NCBI GenBank assembly: GCA_964017145.1
Contig: CAXHKQ010000197.1
Coordinates: 1 to 64,000, forward strand
Length of the DNA stretch: 64,000 bases
Direction: 5' to 3'
From: Agrocybe praecox
Lineage: Eukaryota > Basidiomycota > Agaricomycetes > Agaricales > Agrocybaceae
The position numbers and the translations under genes are program-made. This document shows, in pieces, positions 33,495 through 45,664 of the stretch (the first letter of the stretch is position 1; each line of letters opens with the position of its first letter). The notes beneath the pieces were generated by a model that was not told the DNA's origin, did not search any database, and was given only the letters and a program-made list of their open reading frames with translations.

Positions 33495-34060
33495 ACCTGC
33501 CTCGTATAAAGTATCCCAGTCGGTCAAAAAAATTACAAGACGCGCAAGAGTCAGTATGGTTCCACACCGACGGACCTTCTCCTCGATCCCCTTTCACCTA
33601 GCTCTTCGTAGCGAGACGCGCCACGTTTGCTTAAATGACGGCCACCAGTGCTAGTGCGTATCTATTATTAGAATACTAGAAGCCCCAGAACATTTCCTCA
33701 CGCAATGAAGTGCAGGGATGGGGGATACCTTTGCAAATGCGTTCTACGCATTATTCGCAGTTTCTGGACCGTCTCTGTCTTGTTTCGTAAGCGCTAGGGG
33801 TGTGTATGTAAATGTGCCAGAGCACTGATGTAGCGTCTTAAAGGTGACTTATTGTGGGAAATATTAGTGTAAAGCGATGTTCAATTCGCTTTTCTACCTT
33901 TCAGCTTTTAGAAGTGCAAAACCGCATTGATATTCAGATTTAAGAATTTTATGGTTTGTAGCTAATATAAAAATGCTTAAGTTCAAAATCTCATCAAGAA
34001 ATATTCAGAATCGGACGAGGAATTCGTGAAGTACCCTCCGCTTGTACGGTGATTGCTTTC
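33495..34060 (+). repeat. Non-coding repeat, left copy (inverted partner at 53860-55165)
   Basis: Blocks found in both copies in opposite orientation and the same order: a TCAAAAAA...GACG-GCAAGAGTC block, AATCCCCTTTCACCT-like sequence with GTAGCGAGACGCGCC, ACTAGAAG-CCCAGA, GTTCTACGCATTATT, TAAAGCGATGTTCAAT and AAATATTCAGAAT. Identity is about 70-80 percent. No coding frame is visible. It lies just left of a minus-strand Ty1/copia relic, so it could be the 3' long terminal repeat of that element; this is not proven. Confidence 0.65.
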
Positions 34061-34599
34061 TTCCTTGGACTTACCCTCGGTTATAGACACAGTAAAGGCC
34101 GTTTAATTCAAATTGAATTGGATTGGATTTGACTTTGCTTTGGGTGATACAGGAAAATTTATGACTGGGTTCGTATTTTGATGGTTGGATTTGGGATATA
34201 TTATTACGTGTAGATGTCGACGTGGTTTTTCGAACATTTTAGTGACTTTGCTCGCAACGGGGCGTCGATGTTATGCCATTAACATGTGCATATAAGCTAC
34301 ATAATGCGTAATATACTACACAGAGGTCAGGAAAGGTCCGAACGATAATTGCAGATACCGGTAAGTACCGATGTGGATTTAAACGAAGATAGGAAACTCA
34401 CGAACTTGCGGTCTGCCAGAAGTTCAGCCATACCCTCCTGACTCGTTCTGCACGCCGATTGCTGTCGTCGGCGTCGCTTGCATGTGCACGGTCTCAGCAT
34501 CGCATAGGGCTTCCCCGCTCCTTCGACGCGCGAACACGCAAGGCGGTACTCGGTGCAGCGGGCTGAGGGTTGAGAGGGTGAGCGGAGAGTAAGTTTGGA

Positions 34600-35230
34600 A
34601 CAAAGATATCAAGCCTAATGCACCTGTGATGCCCATCATCCGAATATCCTTCCAACCCTCCTTTTCCTCCCCCATAAGTCAATCTCCAGTCCTTCGTTCC
34701 AAGTAAGTAGCGAAAAACGTGTTTAACTCCCTCCCAATGAGCCTGTCCAGGATTATCAAGAAACTAAGAAAATGTCGAGACGGCAAATGAAATATCAGGG
34801 CGAGTTTCGATGCTAACATACATTAGCAATCCCATGGCCTCTCGATATGGGATTCTGCGCATGCGCGACATTTCTGCTTCATTCGTTGGGCTTCGATCTT
34901 TAGAGAACGCAACGTTGGGATCCATAGGAATTGATAGTGGCTTCGCATCCGCAAAATTGAAGCGTGCGATGATAGCGTCGATGAAGGAGCTCTGACAAAG
35001 GTTGATGGTGCGATTTTCCCGATCGCGAGTAACCTAGATATCTAACAACCAGCCTACAGGTCCAGGTCCTAAGTCCCTCATCACATATTTCGCATTGATG
35101 TCGACTTTGTGCTTGTCGAGCAGCGCCTGTGATGTGCCTGTGACAGTGCAGTCGTCCACATAAATGGGTGAAATGACAAGTCCCTGTGACATTTGTGAAA
35201 AGAAGACTCCGCGGTCATATTCTGCTCGTT
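34600..35230 (-). mobile_element. Ty1/copia reverse-transcriptase/RNase H relic
   Basis: The minus strand reads GVFFSQMSQG then VISPIYVDDCTVTGTSQALL with the YVDD catalytic box, KYVMRDLGPGPVGWLLDI, a TAG stop, VTRDRENRTINLCQSSFIDA, FADAKPLSIPMDPNVAFS and RIPYREA, ending in RLTYGGGKGGLEGYSD at about 34650. These are the RT thumb and connection of Ty1/copia Pol. Gag, protease, integrase and the rest of RT were not found, and the RNase H part breaks after LEGYSD. In-frame stop and truncation at both ends make it dead. Confidence 0.85.
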
Positions 35231-35389
35231 TATTGAATCAAAAATGCATCTCACAGAAGCAGAAAATCTCACCAAAGAGACCGCAGGAAAACCGCGAAGA
35301 TATCAAAGTATGGGAGGCAATGTGTATGTTGGAGGTGAGAGCGGAGCTGAGCTCAGAGGCCGTGTCAAAAACAAAAAAAAACAAAAAAA

Positions 35390-35700
35390 AAAAAGTCGAT
35401 AAGGCATGTGCGTCGATGTCGAAGGAACCTGTTATGCTTGAAAACAATTTCGTTGCAGAACTGTTGTAGGTAAACGGCGGGGTCCAGGGCAAGGATGGAA
35501 AGGCACCAAGTGAGATCTTATGAAGGAGGTGAACGGCAGCAGCAAAGACACCACCCAGTTCAAAGTCTTGAACAGGGGCAATTGCGATGAGGGACAAAAT
35601 CCTGATGTCGTCAGGAACGAGAGGATTGAGCTCCGAGTCGTGATGGGGGCTACAGTGTGCGAGGACGACTGGTGCTAGTGCTACGCTAGAAAAGAATGGA
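35390..35700 (-). pseudogene. Unrecognised coding fragment
   Basis: The minus strand reads APVVLAHCSPHHDSELNPLV then PDDIRILSLIAIAPVQDFEL, GGVFAAAVHLLHKISLGAF and PSLPWTPPFTYNSSATKLF before running into a poly-T tract near 35380-35395. The composition is that of a globular protein. No family was recognised, and there is no start codon or 3' exon. It lies next to the copia relic on the same strand but does not resemble Pol. Confidence 0.35.
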
Positions 35701-35704
35701 ATGA

Positions 35705-36840
35705 TGTGTTAAGATTAAATTAAGGTGACGAACGCAAAGACAGACCCGTTTGAAAGGTACCGCTGATCCTGAACTTTGTACACGGCGTTCAGCAGATTTG
35801 AGCCCGAACGCATTCGAGTACCCACACTGGATGACACTCGCTTTGATCTCGAGTTCCGTCCTCAACGCATATATTTATTGACTTTGACGAAATGGGTTAT
35901 CGTGGAGAAAGCCGAGGTGGGATTGGAGGAGGCAGTTGGGGTTCAAACTGCGAATGGGTTCTTCGCAACTGGTGGAGAGTAAGCCGGGCCCATCAATGCT
36001 CGATTTTCTTCGCCCGAGGCTTTGCGAGACTCAACAAAGACGAATGCCACAACGCCGAGTGGTAATGATGGCTAATATCCATGAGAATGTGAAACGGAAT
36101 GAATGCCTATGAGAAGTAGACGCGAAATGTGCATGCAAAATCGAATGAGATCCAAAATCCTTCGAGGACCTTGTATGCGCTGTATCTAGAGGTAAATTCT
36201 GTTTTTCAGGCAAAAGACCGAGGTTTTCCTTCTTTCTTCTATCACTCCACTTCAAGACGATGGCGTCTTTTTCGGTGTCGAGCGCACCAATAGCAGTCTT
36301 GAATACATTGCGAAAATGTCGAAGTCTGCGCGTCAAAAGGATTATATATGAAGATGTTGCACCAGGCATTCAAAGAATACGCACTCGAAGAAAACTGTCA
36401 TCAACTCTTGCATCTGTGTCTTCACATACACTGCCTTTCTATCATACTCGCGTCATGATGCATCGAGTTTGATGACGAGGATAAAGGCATCAGCAGCAAC
36501 TATCGTAAATATGTTAATCAGGCATGCTTGAAACCTAGAATACATCTTACCTGCAACGAACAGGTGAAGAGGTGTTGTTTTTTTCTTATTTCGACCAATT
36601 ATTCTTTTACGCGCAGAACCATCGAAGAACTGGGACGACGATTTTGAATTTCAGGATGGTGGGAATGCGGGCGCGGGCATAAAAGGAGGATTTTCCCTCA
36701 ACAACTGCACGATGATGAACATGTCGTCTTTCGGTCGTCGAGCTCACAATTCAATTCGCAAGCCGGCAGTGGTGGTGATAGGTCATTGGAGTCAAAGATG
36801 ATGGATTTTACGAAATTGTCCGTCGCGAGTAGCACGATTA
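35705..36840. other. No assignable gene
   Basis: About 1.1 kb. Opposing open frames at 35776-35982 (plus) and 36031-36369 (minus) have no family features. Nothing else seen. Confidence 0.35.
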
Positions 36841-36847
36841 CAGAGGA

Positions 36848-37610
36848 TTGGGACTTGGTGACCCATTCGGAATGAGGAGGATAGGACGGTTGCCGCTAGA
36901 TCGCGACGTGCTGCTATCGTTCGTGCGACTGCCTCAAATGCACCTCAGAAATCACCACCACCACCACCACCACCACCACCACCTGCTCCACTTTAGGAAC
37001 ACATTTTTACCTCATCCACATCCATTCCCAAGGACGCCGAACTGGTCTGGAGCTCTGAGACCATGCAGCTGGTCGCCTACGTCTACGGCTTCTGTGGTTT
37101 CGGTGCCCAACACGGTCTCCGTCTATTCGCACTCGTCGACTACCCATCTCAATGGACATCCGCGATTGCGTAGACCAATTTCGGTGTTTGCACCGTGGCG
37201 CGCGTCTACGGGTCGTCATGACCTTAGCCATGCATTTCCTGCCGGACCCAATGATGATATGGGAGGCGCTGCCCGACGATTCGCAGCAGTCGATACTGGA
37301 GGACTCGATTCCTTCCCGACGTGTAAGGCTTTGGCCGTGCAGTCTTTTCAGGCTGTACACATGATTGCGAACACTCTTGAACGTCAATCGCGATTGGAGA
37401 TGGGATGATTTAAGAAATAGCGCGATTACTCTGCCTTTGGAGGAGGATGTGGGCGATACTCAGAAAGGTGGAAAGGATAAGCAGCAGGAAGGGAAGGGTG
37501 AGAAGACGAGGAGGAAGAGTGGGAGAATGGGTATGGCGGATTTCAGGGATATGGCGAGGGTGTTGAGAAGAGGAAATGGAGCAGGTTCGACTGGTCGGCG
37601 GTGTCTTTGA
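36848..37610 (+). CDS. Unknown ORFs with an ACC/CAC microsatellite
   Basis: A run of about ten ACC/CAC triplets lies at 36953-36985. It can be read as His, Pro or Thr depending on frame. After it one frame reads sensibly as KDAELVWSSETMQLVAYVYG then FCGFGAQHGLRLFALVDYPS and TNFGVCTVARVYGSS, but an in-frame TAG splits the last two. A Lys/Gly-rich frame ends near 37610. The 186-codon frame that reads ten His is probably not the true one. This may be a decayed gene of unknown family. Confidence 0.25.
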
Positions 37611-38040
37611 GTGCGCAATCTTTGGTGGGGTGTCGCATACCCGGTGGGCATCGTTAACCTCAACCTAAATTATCACATCCGCCCGGAACCCCTTCCACTC
37701 AGCAGCAGCAGCCTGCATCCTCTCAAGATCGACAACGCGCGAAGACAAGCTCAGGGCCAGAGTTAATGGCACCACGACCGTTGAGGTTCCTCGACCTGGT
37801 AAGATCATTACATGATACAACGATCCTACGCATCTCATACCAAGTTCTTTGATACAGTACCAGTGTACTAAGGCCAGCCAGCTTAGGCTACTGCGACGTG
37901 GCCCATATCGGTGCCGACCTACATGTACTCTTCAGAAACTTTTGGCAATGAAATTTTGGTCCTGACGTATGTTATTTTTATCAAGTTAATCAATTCAATC
38001 AATTCAATATACGCCTCTGATAGAATTTTTGTTTGTTTTA

Positions 38041-39076
38041 GTGACTTTTTGGAGACGTTGGATGATGGAACATTATTTTCGCCTGCGACGACAATCGCAG
38101 CACCTCCTGTGACATCGACATCATTTGCGAGCAGTGTCAGCTGCATCTTCTTCCTCGGCAGCTACTATGACGAGTCCTGCGGCCCAAATACATGCGACTG
38201 TGGTATATCCTGCGACCGTCGCCACCACCCCAGCTGCAGTTTCGCTGCTTGAAACTGTGGCTTCGTCAACGGAAACAATTTCACCCGCAGCGACGAAGAC
38301 GAAAAATTTCTCTTAACAGCAGCTAATCAGGAATCGGGCTCACGCGACGAGAGATCGAACGGGGTCATCAGGAGTAAGTATGAAGCGAGTCTATTGAAGC
38401 CTTATAACTACGTTAAAGACTATGCGAGGCTCTCAAGATGGATGGACAGAAAGTGAGCAACTTAGCTTGTGGTTCCTATAGAGATTCTCAAGCAGTGGCA
38501 TAATCCCTAATTAGATCTATTAGATCTTAGTCTTCATCAAGGAAACATTTGAACCCATGCTCCTGGATTACGACCGGATGTTCTCTGCCATGGGTGTGCC
38601 GGCATGTCTGTGGAGAAGAACGGGCGAGATATACAAAGGCAATCGTGAATTCACGGGACTCGTCGGTATCGACGGGTATATGCTGTGCGATGTGAGTCGG
38701 AAATTACACGCGAGGATATCCTCTAATTTTTTTCTTCCAGGTTCGTTTGTGCATCTAAGAATTGATGGCTGGGGAATCTGGTGTCGACTACTGGAAGGTA
38801 GGCCCGCGTTACTAAGCCTGTTCTAGATTCGGGCAGTACGAGTCCCGTCGTCAGCAAGGCACAATTATCAAGTACGTGTTCGTCGCGGTCCTTTGACCCA
38901 TCGACTCATTTTGTATATGTAGGTTCCACATCTTCCAATGGATTGGTCACAGCCAAGAGAGACGACGAAAACCAGGCGACGGAAGAAGGATTTATTAATT
39001 GCTGTTCTCGTTCACGATCCGCAGGGATAAGTGGGGTATCCCGAGCATGATTGTCGGGAATTTTATCCAGTGTTGA
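38041..39076 (+). pseudogene. ert1: ERT1-like gluconeogenesis regulator, pseudogene
   Basis: Pieces in order: a Thr/Ala/Ser-rich linker; FLLTAANQESGSRDE, IRSKYEASLLKPYNYVKDYA and RLSRWMDRK; after an intron ETFEPMLLDYDRMFSAMGVP, ACLWRRTGEIYKGNREF, GLVGIDGYMLCD (PAS domain); after an intron RLCI, stop, ELMAGESGVDYWK; and a last exon with SFTIRRDKWGIPSMIVGNFI, Gln-Cys and the stop at 39074-39076. This matches the ERT1 family of Zn2Cys6/PAS transcription regulators of gluconeogenic and non-fermentable-carbon genes. Breaks: TAA at 38756-38758 where Tyr is expected, and the exon after DYWK (the NIAFDPxQKAVLTS region) is missing. The N-terminal zinc cluster was not found. The gene is dead as it stands. 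Confidence 0.85.
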
Positions 39077-39079
39077 GAT

Positions 39080-40555
39080 GTCGGACTATGTTTTCAAGCG
39101 ATGCAGCGGTCAATAAGTATGGAATGGATGAATGGATCATAAGAAAGGGCAAACATGTGCTTATCAATGAACTCGACGCTGCTGCACCCGACTTAAGGAG
39201 TTGGGTGTATGCGAGGATGCCTATTAAAATATTAAATATTAAGGCCTCAAGGACGCGTCAGTTCATTTCCCCACGACCCCACTCTTTCTTATCATCTGTT
39301 TGTCCGTCCTCCTGTTGCCTTCACTTTTTTAAATCTGCTACTTATACAAACAAATGACATGTTCCATAGCCTCTCAATCAAGTGCCTTTATATTGTGATC
39401 AACGGCAAAGCCTAAAACTGGTAAAGTCAGTACAGTGCATAGTTATTTTCATTCATGATGAAGTCGTTTCTTACTTATCCTATCTAAGGCGGGTTCTTCG
39501 TCGATTGACGACTCATGAGGGTGTGGCAAGGATACTGAAGGAGCTGACCAGAGCAATGGTAAAGTACCGCATGGGCATGGACGTGGGCTTCCCACCTCTC
39601 TTTCAGTTGCTGCTACGCCAACGAAAGGAGGAACTGCAGCTGCGATGTTGAGTAAAATTAATAGTGTAAAGAAGTGCAGAATTACTGGGAGGAACCGACA
39701 GAGGGGAAGCACGACACTGTCTGAAGTAGGTACATTTTTACATTCATTTTCATCTTCTATCTATCTTTCGATGGGTTCATCCTTTTTTCAAATGTACCTT
39801 GTTTTTCTAAAACTCGTAACCTTTCCCTTTAAACAAATACTAATTACTCTATACATTACAGCTCAGCAGGATTGAGAACAGGAACAGGAACTCCAGGAAA
39901 TACCACGTCCCTGAGGCCTGAGCCTGATCATCCATGACATCCTTCCACGACGATTCATCGAGTCATTTCCGCTCGCGACCCCTGGAACTTCAGTCAACAC
40001 TTAGAACCTGTGACTTCCACCACAGGCATAGCAGGTATCCCTGGATCTTCCACATCTTCATCGTCACACATCCCGCGCTATCTGTACCTCCATCCACCCC
40101 TACGCCTGGCAGCCGGGGCTTGATTCTGTAAGGAGAGTCGGCCTCATAAGCTCGGAATCCGGCGCTGTGCCTAGAGAAATCCTGTCGTCATCGTCGCTGG
40201 TGTTCTTCCGCCAGCCGGGTTCTGTATCACATGCAAATTTCCTCCAGTTCTGTAATCCCTACCACCTCTGCTTGGACCAGCTTCGGCTTCAACTAGCCAA
40301 CTGTCATTGAAGATGGCAGGATCATCGCCGTCAGCATTGAACCGCATTGAAATCACCGTCACCTTCAGCTCAAAGCCTTGTCGCCTTCAACTTCGTCTTC
40401 GGTTTCGAGAGCGAGTGTGCATTTTGGGCGAACGTTGGGCGAAGACAGGATCTCCGATTAGGTCGTTGATCGGTTCTGGAAAATGAAGCCTCAGGCCTCA
40501 GGCCTCAATACTGATCTGAACTTATTTGAACATATAATTATTTCTATTTCTATCA
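39080..40555. other. No assignable gene; carries the partner of a short shared segment
   Basis: About 1.5 kb downstream of the ERT1 relic. The minus strand at 39580-39668 encodes LLNIAAAVPPFVGVAATERE, matching 24150-24240. Neighbouring frames are Pro/Ser-rich. A GCCTCAGGCCTCAGGCCTCA direct repeat lies at about 40489-40507. Confidence 0.4.
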
Positions 40556-40639
40556 TCTATCATTGCTCCCACTTTATTGCGTATATATTCTGCAAACTTT
40601 TTCCCCTTCATTACAATATCCCTCTCTTGTCTTTCTTCT

Positions 40640-41366
40640 CCAGTATATTCCCACGCAGATAATTCTAACTCTTTTCGTTTTCATGCTGGTCATTTGGCCG
40701 AATTCGAGTCTTACCATAATCTTATGGCGAGGTTTACACAGCAGACAGCTTCATGTGATGGCGCCTCGGCCACAATATTGATATTATTAACCTCGTGGAG
40801 TTATTCTGCTTGCAAAAATACGATTTAGAAGCCACGTTCATGGTTGGCCGGAGCTGCCTTTGGTATGTGCTATTTTTGTGGAAATTAGCGAAGTAATTTT
40901 AATCTATCAAACAGGTACCCTCATCTTGTTCAACATTTTAGCGCTAACGACATAGCGAGTGTGATATACGTTCAGCGAGTCGATATGAGCTATGACAAAA
41001 ACGATCTAAAAGACGTCATACAAACACTATCTCATTTCAAGAAACTATACCAGTCGTTTGTACGACTCACAGCCGAAGAAGTCGATGTTAACCTGAAGGA
41101 TCTAAATCAGCTATTGAAGATTGGCAGCAAAAGCAATTTGGAAGATGAGGCTTATCGGATTATGAGTTCAGTTAGGAGTCTATTGCCACCACCGCCAATT
41201 TCGTTCTGCAAGTCATGCGAGATGCTCAGGAGCGCTTGGTCGACCTCCTTCAGGATGCAAAAGATGACGATGGCGACTCGAAACATACCTTCCAACTTAT
41301 GCCAGATCATTCATAAAAGGATGCTGGAAGAGTATTGATTACGAGACTCTGGGCTGAGGACGATGG
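40640..41366 (+). pseudogene. Unknown conserved-looking gene fragment, frameshifted
   Basis: Plus-strand pieces: HAGHLAEFESYHNLMARFTQ, QKYDLEATFMVGRSCLWY, after an intron (GTATGT to AACAG) PHLVQHFSANDIASVIYVQR, VDMSYDKNDLKDVIQTLSHF, KKLYQSFVRLTAEEVDVNLK and DLNQLLKIGSKSNLEDEAYR. The next part continues in another frame as ATTANFVLQVMRDAQERLVD, LLQDAKDDDGDSKHTFQL, then a TAA, then KDAGRVLITRLWAEDDG before a GTAAGT donor at about 41367. The composition is that of a helical globular protein. The family was not recognised. A frame change near 41185 and one stop mark it as decayed. Confidence 0.5.
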
Positions 41367-44300
41367 TAAGTCACCGTTTATATCATTCTCGTGCATGGCT
41401 AATAATTCCTATTCAATCTCTGGATGAGTTCTCGGAACACTTAATATTATTATATACTCTACTAGCTCCTAGTTCCACTTGTATCTCATAGACAGCGTTG
41501 TATATCTATATTCAATGATCATCAAATTTCGTTGCTTCGCATTCTTGATCCAAAAACTCGATACCGGGGCCTTTGTGGATGTTATCGCCTGTAACATTCT
41601 GTTCGATACACCTTATAGCTCCTCCCCTCCCCTTTGCCAGAGCCATCTTCAAGAGCAACCTCTCCATCCTGAAACATCCCCTCCTAGGCTGTCCCCATCT
41701 TCCTGCACATCATTCCCACCGTGTCATTACCTACACCGTGCTTGCTCCGCCGTTCGGGATTACCTCTTGCGGTTACCCATTTCCTCTCGAATACGAATGC
41801 ATCCTGCTATTTTGGGTGAGATAGACAACGCAAATCTTCCCGAAATCTTCAAACTATCTGCCAGTCGACGATGTCTCGGAATTGTCTAATAAATTTTCTT
41901 TCGGCGCTGATCCATGGGGTGTGCTGGGAGAGTTGGCCATAGATTCATCGGCACGCTTGACAAAATCCCTCAACTTCTCCTCAACGACTTGGGGTTTGGC
42001 AGTACTAGAGACGACGACATGAGCGCTGAGTGCTGAGCAAGAGGGATAACAAGACTTTGCAATGGATCCTTGATCGTATTTTCCTTCGTATCCACACCAC
42101 TCGTGACAAAGGTTAAAAATGTCGTTTGTTAACACAGAAGCGTTTTAACGCAAAAGTTAATTTGAAGTTCCAACAAGAAAACAATCGGACGTGTACGCAA
42201 ATTATGGGGGGAATTAAGCCATGGCGGTTCGGAAGTGGTGTCAAACTCCGGTCGTACACCAATCCAACGCTTGGGCATCTGCAGCTCTATCAGCTAGGCA
42301 GCAGTGTCCGAGTCGCTGCTCCGACAATTTCGACACCATCCTCATAGAGGATAGCGCTAGGGGAACCCCAACTGTCTGAGCTCGTTACCGAGCATTTTGA
42401 GGATGACTGTAGACCATCTTGGATAGTAGGTGTATAGTAACTTTGATAGCAAGCAGCCGTTGTAGACTAGACCATGCTATCTATCTTTTAAAAAATGTTA
42501 GTTGCTGATGATGAAGTCGAGAAAAAAATAACATACCGCGTCCTGCGTGCAGGAATTCATACCTAGAACATACTTGTTTAATGTGGGCCAGTGCTGCGCA
42601 TGGCATATACGAGTCCATTTGTTTCCTCTCTCCTAGGTAATAAGTTTTGTGCATGAAATGATGAAATAGACATGAAATCATCATCAGCAACTTCACAATT
42701 TACTTGTCCGCTTTTTTGGGTTTTTCAACTTGTGGCAAGTAAGAAAGCGTGAAAGCGAGAAAAAGCTACAGAGGGACTACGTATTGTACTAAAAATAGCT
42801 AATCCGACAGAAAATTCGTGGCAGTGATGGTCGATATACGGATTGACGATGTAATTCTGAAACTCGTCCAGTGCATTGAAGTAGGAAATGTGGTCAGGGA
42901 GGAATCCTACGCCATATACGGCTGAGGTTATAGACGAGGAATACCAGGCTAACCTTTCGTTCATGGACCATAACCGTGCCGTTCTATTCGATTTTCCTAG
43001 TCCCGTCAAGGCTTGCCCCAGCAATACTGCAAAAATTACTAATATACATTATAGTAATCTGCTACTGTTCCTCACTTTTGACTACTTTTTCTTACTTTTT
43101 TTGACTTTCTTGAAGCTCAGAAAGCACCCGCTTTTTCGAAAATTGGACCTGGACTGTTCAACTTTTTGCTTTGGCACTTTTTTACGCTTTTTTACGCTTG
43201 CACAAGTCACTATAAGTAAATTGTGAAACTTCTGATGTATTTTCCCTGAGTCATAAAATACTTTTCAGAGAATAGCAGCACATACAGCCTCTAAGATATG
43301 TATAAAATTTTTAAATATCAAAATAGTGTCAAGCCAGAATCAATTCCTGTCAAACTTGATCAAAACCGTCGAAAACGGTGCAAGTCCATTGTGGCTGTGA
43401 CAACTCCAAAACGGGTAAGCTTATCTAATGCGTGAGGCTGGCGGCCCGGCGTTTAAAACGGGACAAGTCAATGGCGCGAGTCGGGTCTGGTCAAGCAATA
43501 TAAAAACTCATCCTCCTTACGGAGGACTCGTAACAATTAGATATCGTCGGCCAAAAGAATAACAGCAACGCACTTACCCGCCAACATGACTGTGGCAGTG
43601 TGCGGTATCTTCATTCAGATATAGTCAAAACCTACCTCATTGAAAACAAAATACTCACCGCCAGCTACAAAGTCGTCATATCTCTGACTTTCCTTCCTTG
43701 AATCTTATGATGTCGACGCGTGGCCTGCTAATCATGGCTGTATAACACGATCCTCATATCTTGAAGATTGTAAGAATGCGCTGGTAGAAGTAAGACGTAT
43801 ACATGAGGTGCTATCCGTGGAATAAAAACAAAAGAAAACTCACACCCCGTCTGTATTCAAACTAAGGATTTAAGGTGTGTTAGAAAAGGAGAGTTGCCGC
43901 CACTGAAATATTGACTGAAGGTGCGACCAAAATATCTTCTCGACTACACGCAGGAGACGGTTCGCGACACCCTGACGCTTGGAACGAACGAGCGGTGGTT
44001 CGTTTCTATTTCCAGCTCCAGCTCCCTTTCTCTTTCACAATTTCCCCCTAAGCAACTTGGATATCTTGCGGTGGGTACCAGTACATGGACTGGTAAATAA
44101 TACGTGCGATGAGCAGAGGGTGATAAGAAAAAACACTGCAAGTAGTCTAGGTAACATGGACGAACGACGTTGGAACGACGACGCTAGTGTCATTTTTGCG
44201 CGAATTTCTGTGTTGGGTAGAGCGTGCACACGGCATAGGACAGATTGTTTTCCTTGGTATATCCTTGAAACTGAGGGATAGTTAGTTCAATAAAATTTAG

Positions 44301-45664
44301 CATTGGAGCACCAAACGAAAAAGAAAGGAGGACGGGAACATACCTTCCGTCTGCCCAATTGCACACAAGGATCAGATTCGCAGAAACTATGTTCTTGACC
44401 ACTCGCACTCTTCATATAGCACATCGTCAGTCGATGGTAGTTTAAAACCAGATATGTTGTAAGGCGTGGTTGGGACACAGAATCGTCGTAGTGTTTGGTT
44501 TCGTCTGCTTTCTAGTTCCTGCTCCGTTCCTCCTTCAGATATCCATCTCCGTCGTCATGTTGTCCTCCTCGCAGAACTCGATCTCAGTGGGATATCGTCC
44601 TCTTAGTTTACCTGGCGCCAAGGATTCCACATTACTCCTATACGATAGTAAGCCTCTTGAATAAGATGTCATTGTTTCTAGAAGCTTACGCGCGCAGTCG
44701 TCCTGTTGTTGGTGTTCCTTTCCCCCTCACCATCGCTCCTCAAATCCACCCCTCCCGCATCATTTCAGTGCCAACTCCAGCATTCCCCTATCTTCGTGAT
44801 CACCTCTTGGGATCCATGCTCGTTCGACCTCGTCGAAATAGTGAGGGTCAAACGGAAGAGTCTACAAATCGTGTAAGCATTGTTTTCGATCTGTGCACAA
44901 CTGTGCACACTCACCGGCACCTCTGAGCCACAGTAGTTGTCTCGACGCCTCTATCAAGCTCGTAGTCTCGAAGGAAAGAGCGCCGCTTGCCTGGAGGACT
45001 GTAAGTCTTGCCTTCAACCTCTTGGCACTTTAAACTGCTTACCCTCTTGTTTAGAACCATCTCAGCGCGTAAACCAGCATCGATCAAGGGGTTCTATTGT
45101 CGTCGGACGTCTGCAGGAATATAAGCTGGCGATGACATCAATTGGAATATCTAAAAATGGGTAACCAGGTAAGTGTCATTATCAAGTTTGGCTGAATTTC
45201 CCAAAATTTATCATTGTGCAGGGATCATCATGACTACTATCGCGTCTCGATAAACGTAAACCGAGTTCGTAGGAGTGAGACAAACACTCATTGTCCTCCG
45301 ATCAAATCAAAGGAGTTGTGTGGGCACTGGGTCTGTCAAAGATGCATGTAAGTGTCCTGTTCGCTCGCGTTTTTAATGGTTCATAAACACCTATCGTCAT
45401 GTCAGCACGTGGATCGAATTCGTTCGAGGGATTTATTCATCTTTCCGGACAATAAATCTATGAGGATGTATCCATCCTTTGGGAGGATAAACATTATGTA
45501 TTATCAATGTTGTGAACCATTTATCGGAGTGCAGTATTGGTACATATAATTGCAAAAGAATGCAAGGTCGAGCAGTGATGAACAGCGGTGGTCCGTACGG
45601 TATTGGATACGTAACATACGATACTTTTACGGATGATCTATAGGCTGCCCTTATAATACACCTT
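41367..45664. other. Long stretch with no confidently assignable gene
   Basis: About 4.3 kb. Frames at 41479-41889 (plus), 41854-42135 (minus), 42725-43024 (minus) and several between 43944 and 45550 lack family motifs. The frame at 44657-44926 (plus) reads sensibly (PVVGVPFPLTIAPQIHPSRI, SVPTPAFPYLRDHLLGSML) and ends at a GTAAGC donor near 44873, so it may be one exon of an unknown gene with a further exon near 44937-45164. The rest looks intergenic. Confidence 0.35.

Noticed and set aside
34424..34600. Complete RNase H and 3' LTR of the copia relic
   Set aside because: Sequence after LEGYSD does not follow the RNase H pattern and no polypurine tract plus TG...CA terminus could be fixed.
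36950..36990. Poly-histidine tract as a metal-binding region
   Set aside because: The His reading comes from a CAC microsatellite in one of three frames; the surrounding sensible sequence is in another frame.
37911..38252. Cys-rich secreted protein ORF
   Set aside because: The Cys residues arise from an alternative frame of the Thr/Ala-rich linker of the ERT1 relic.
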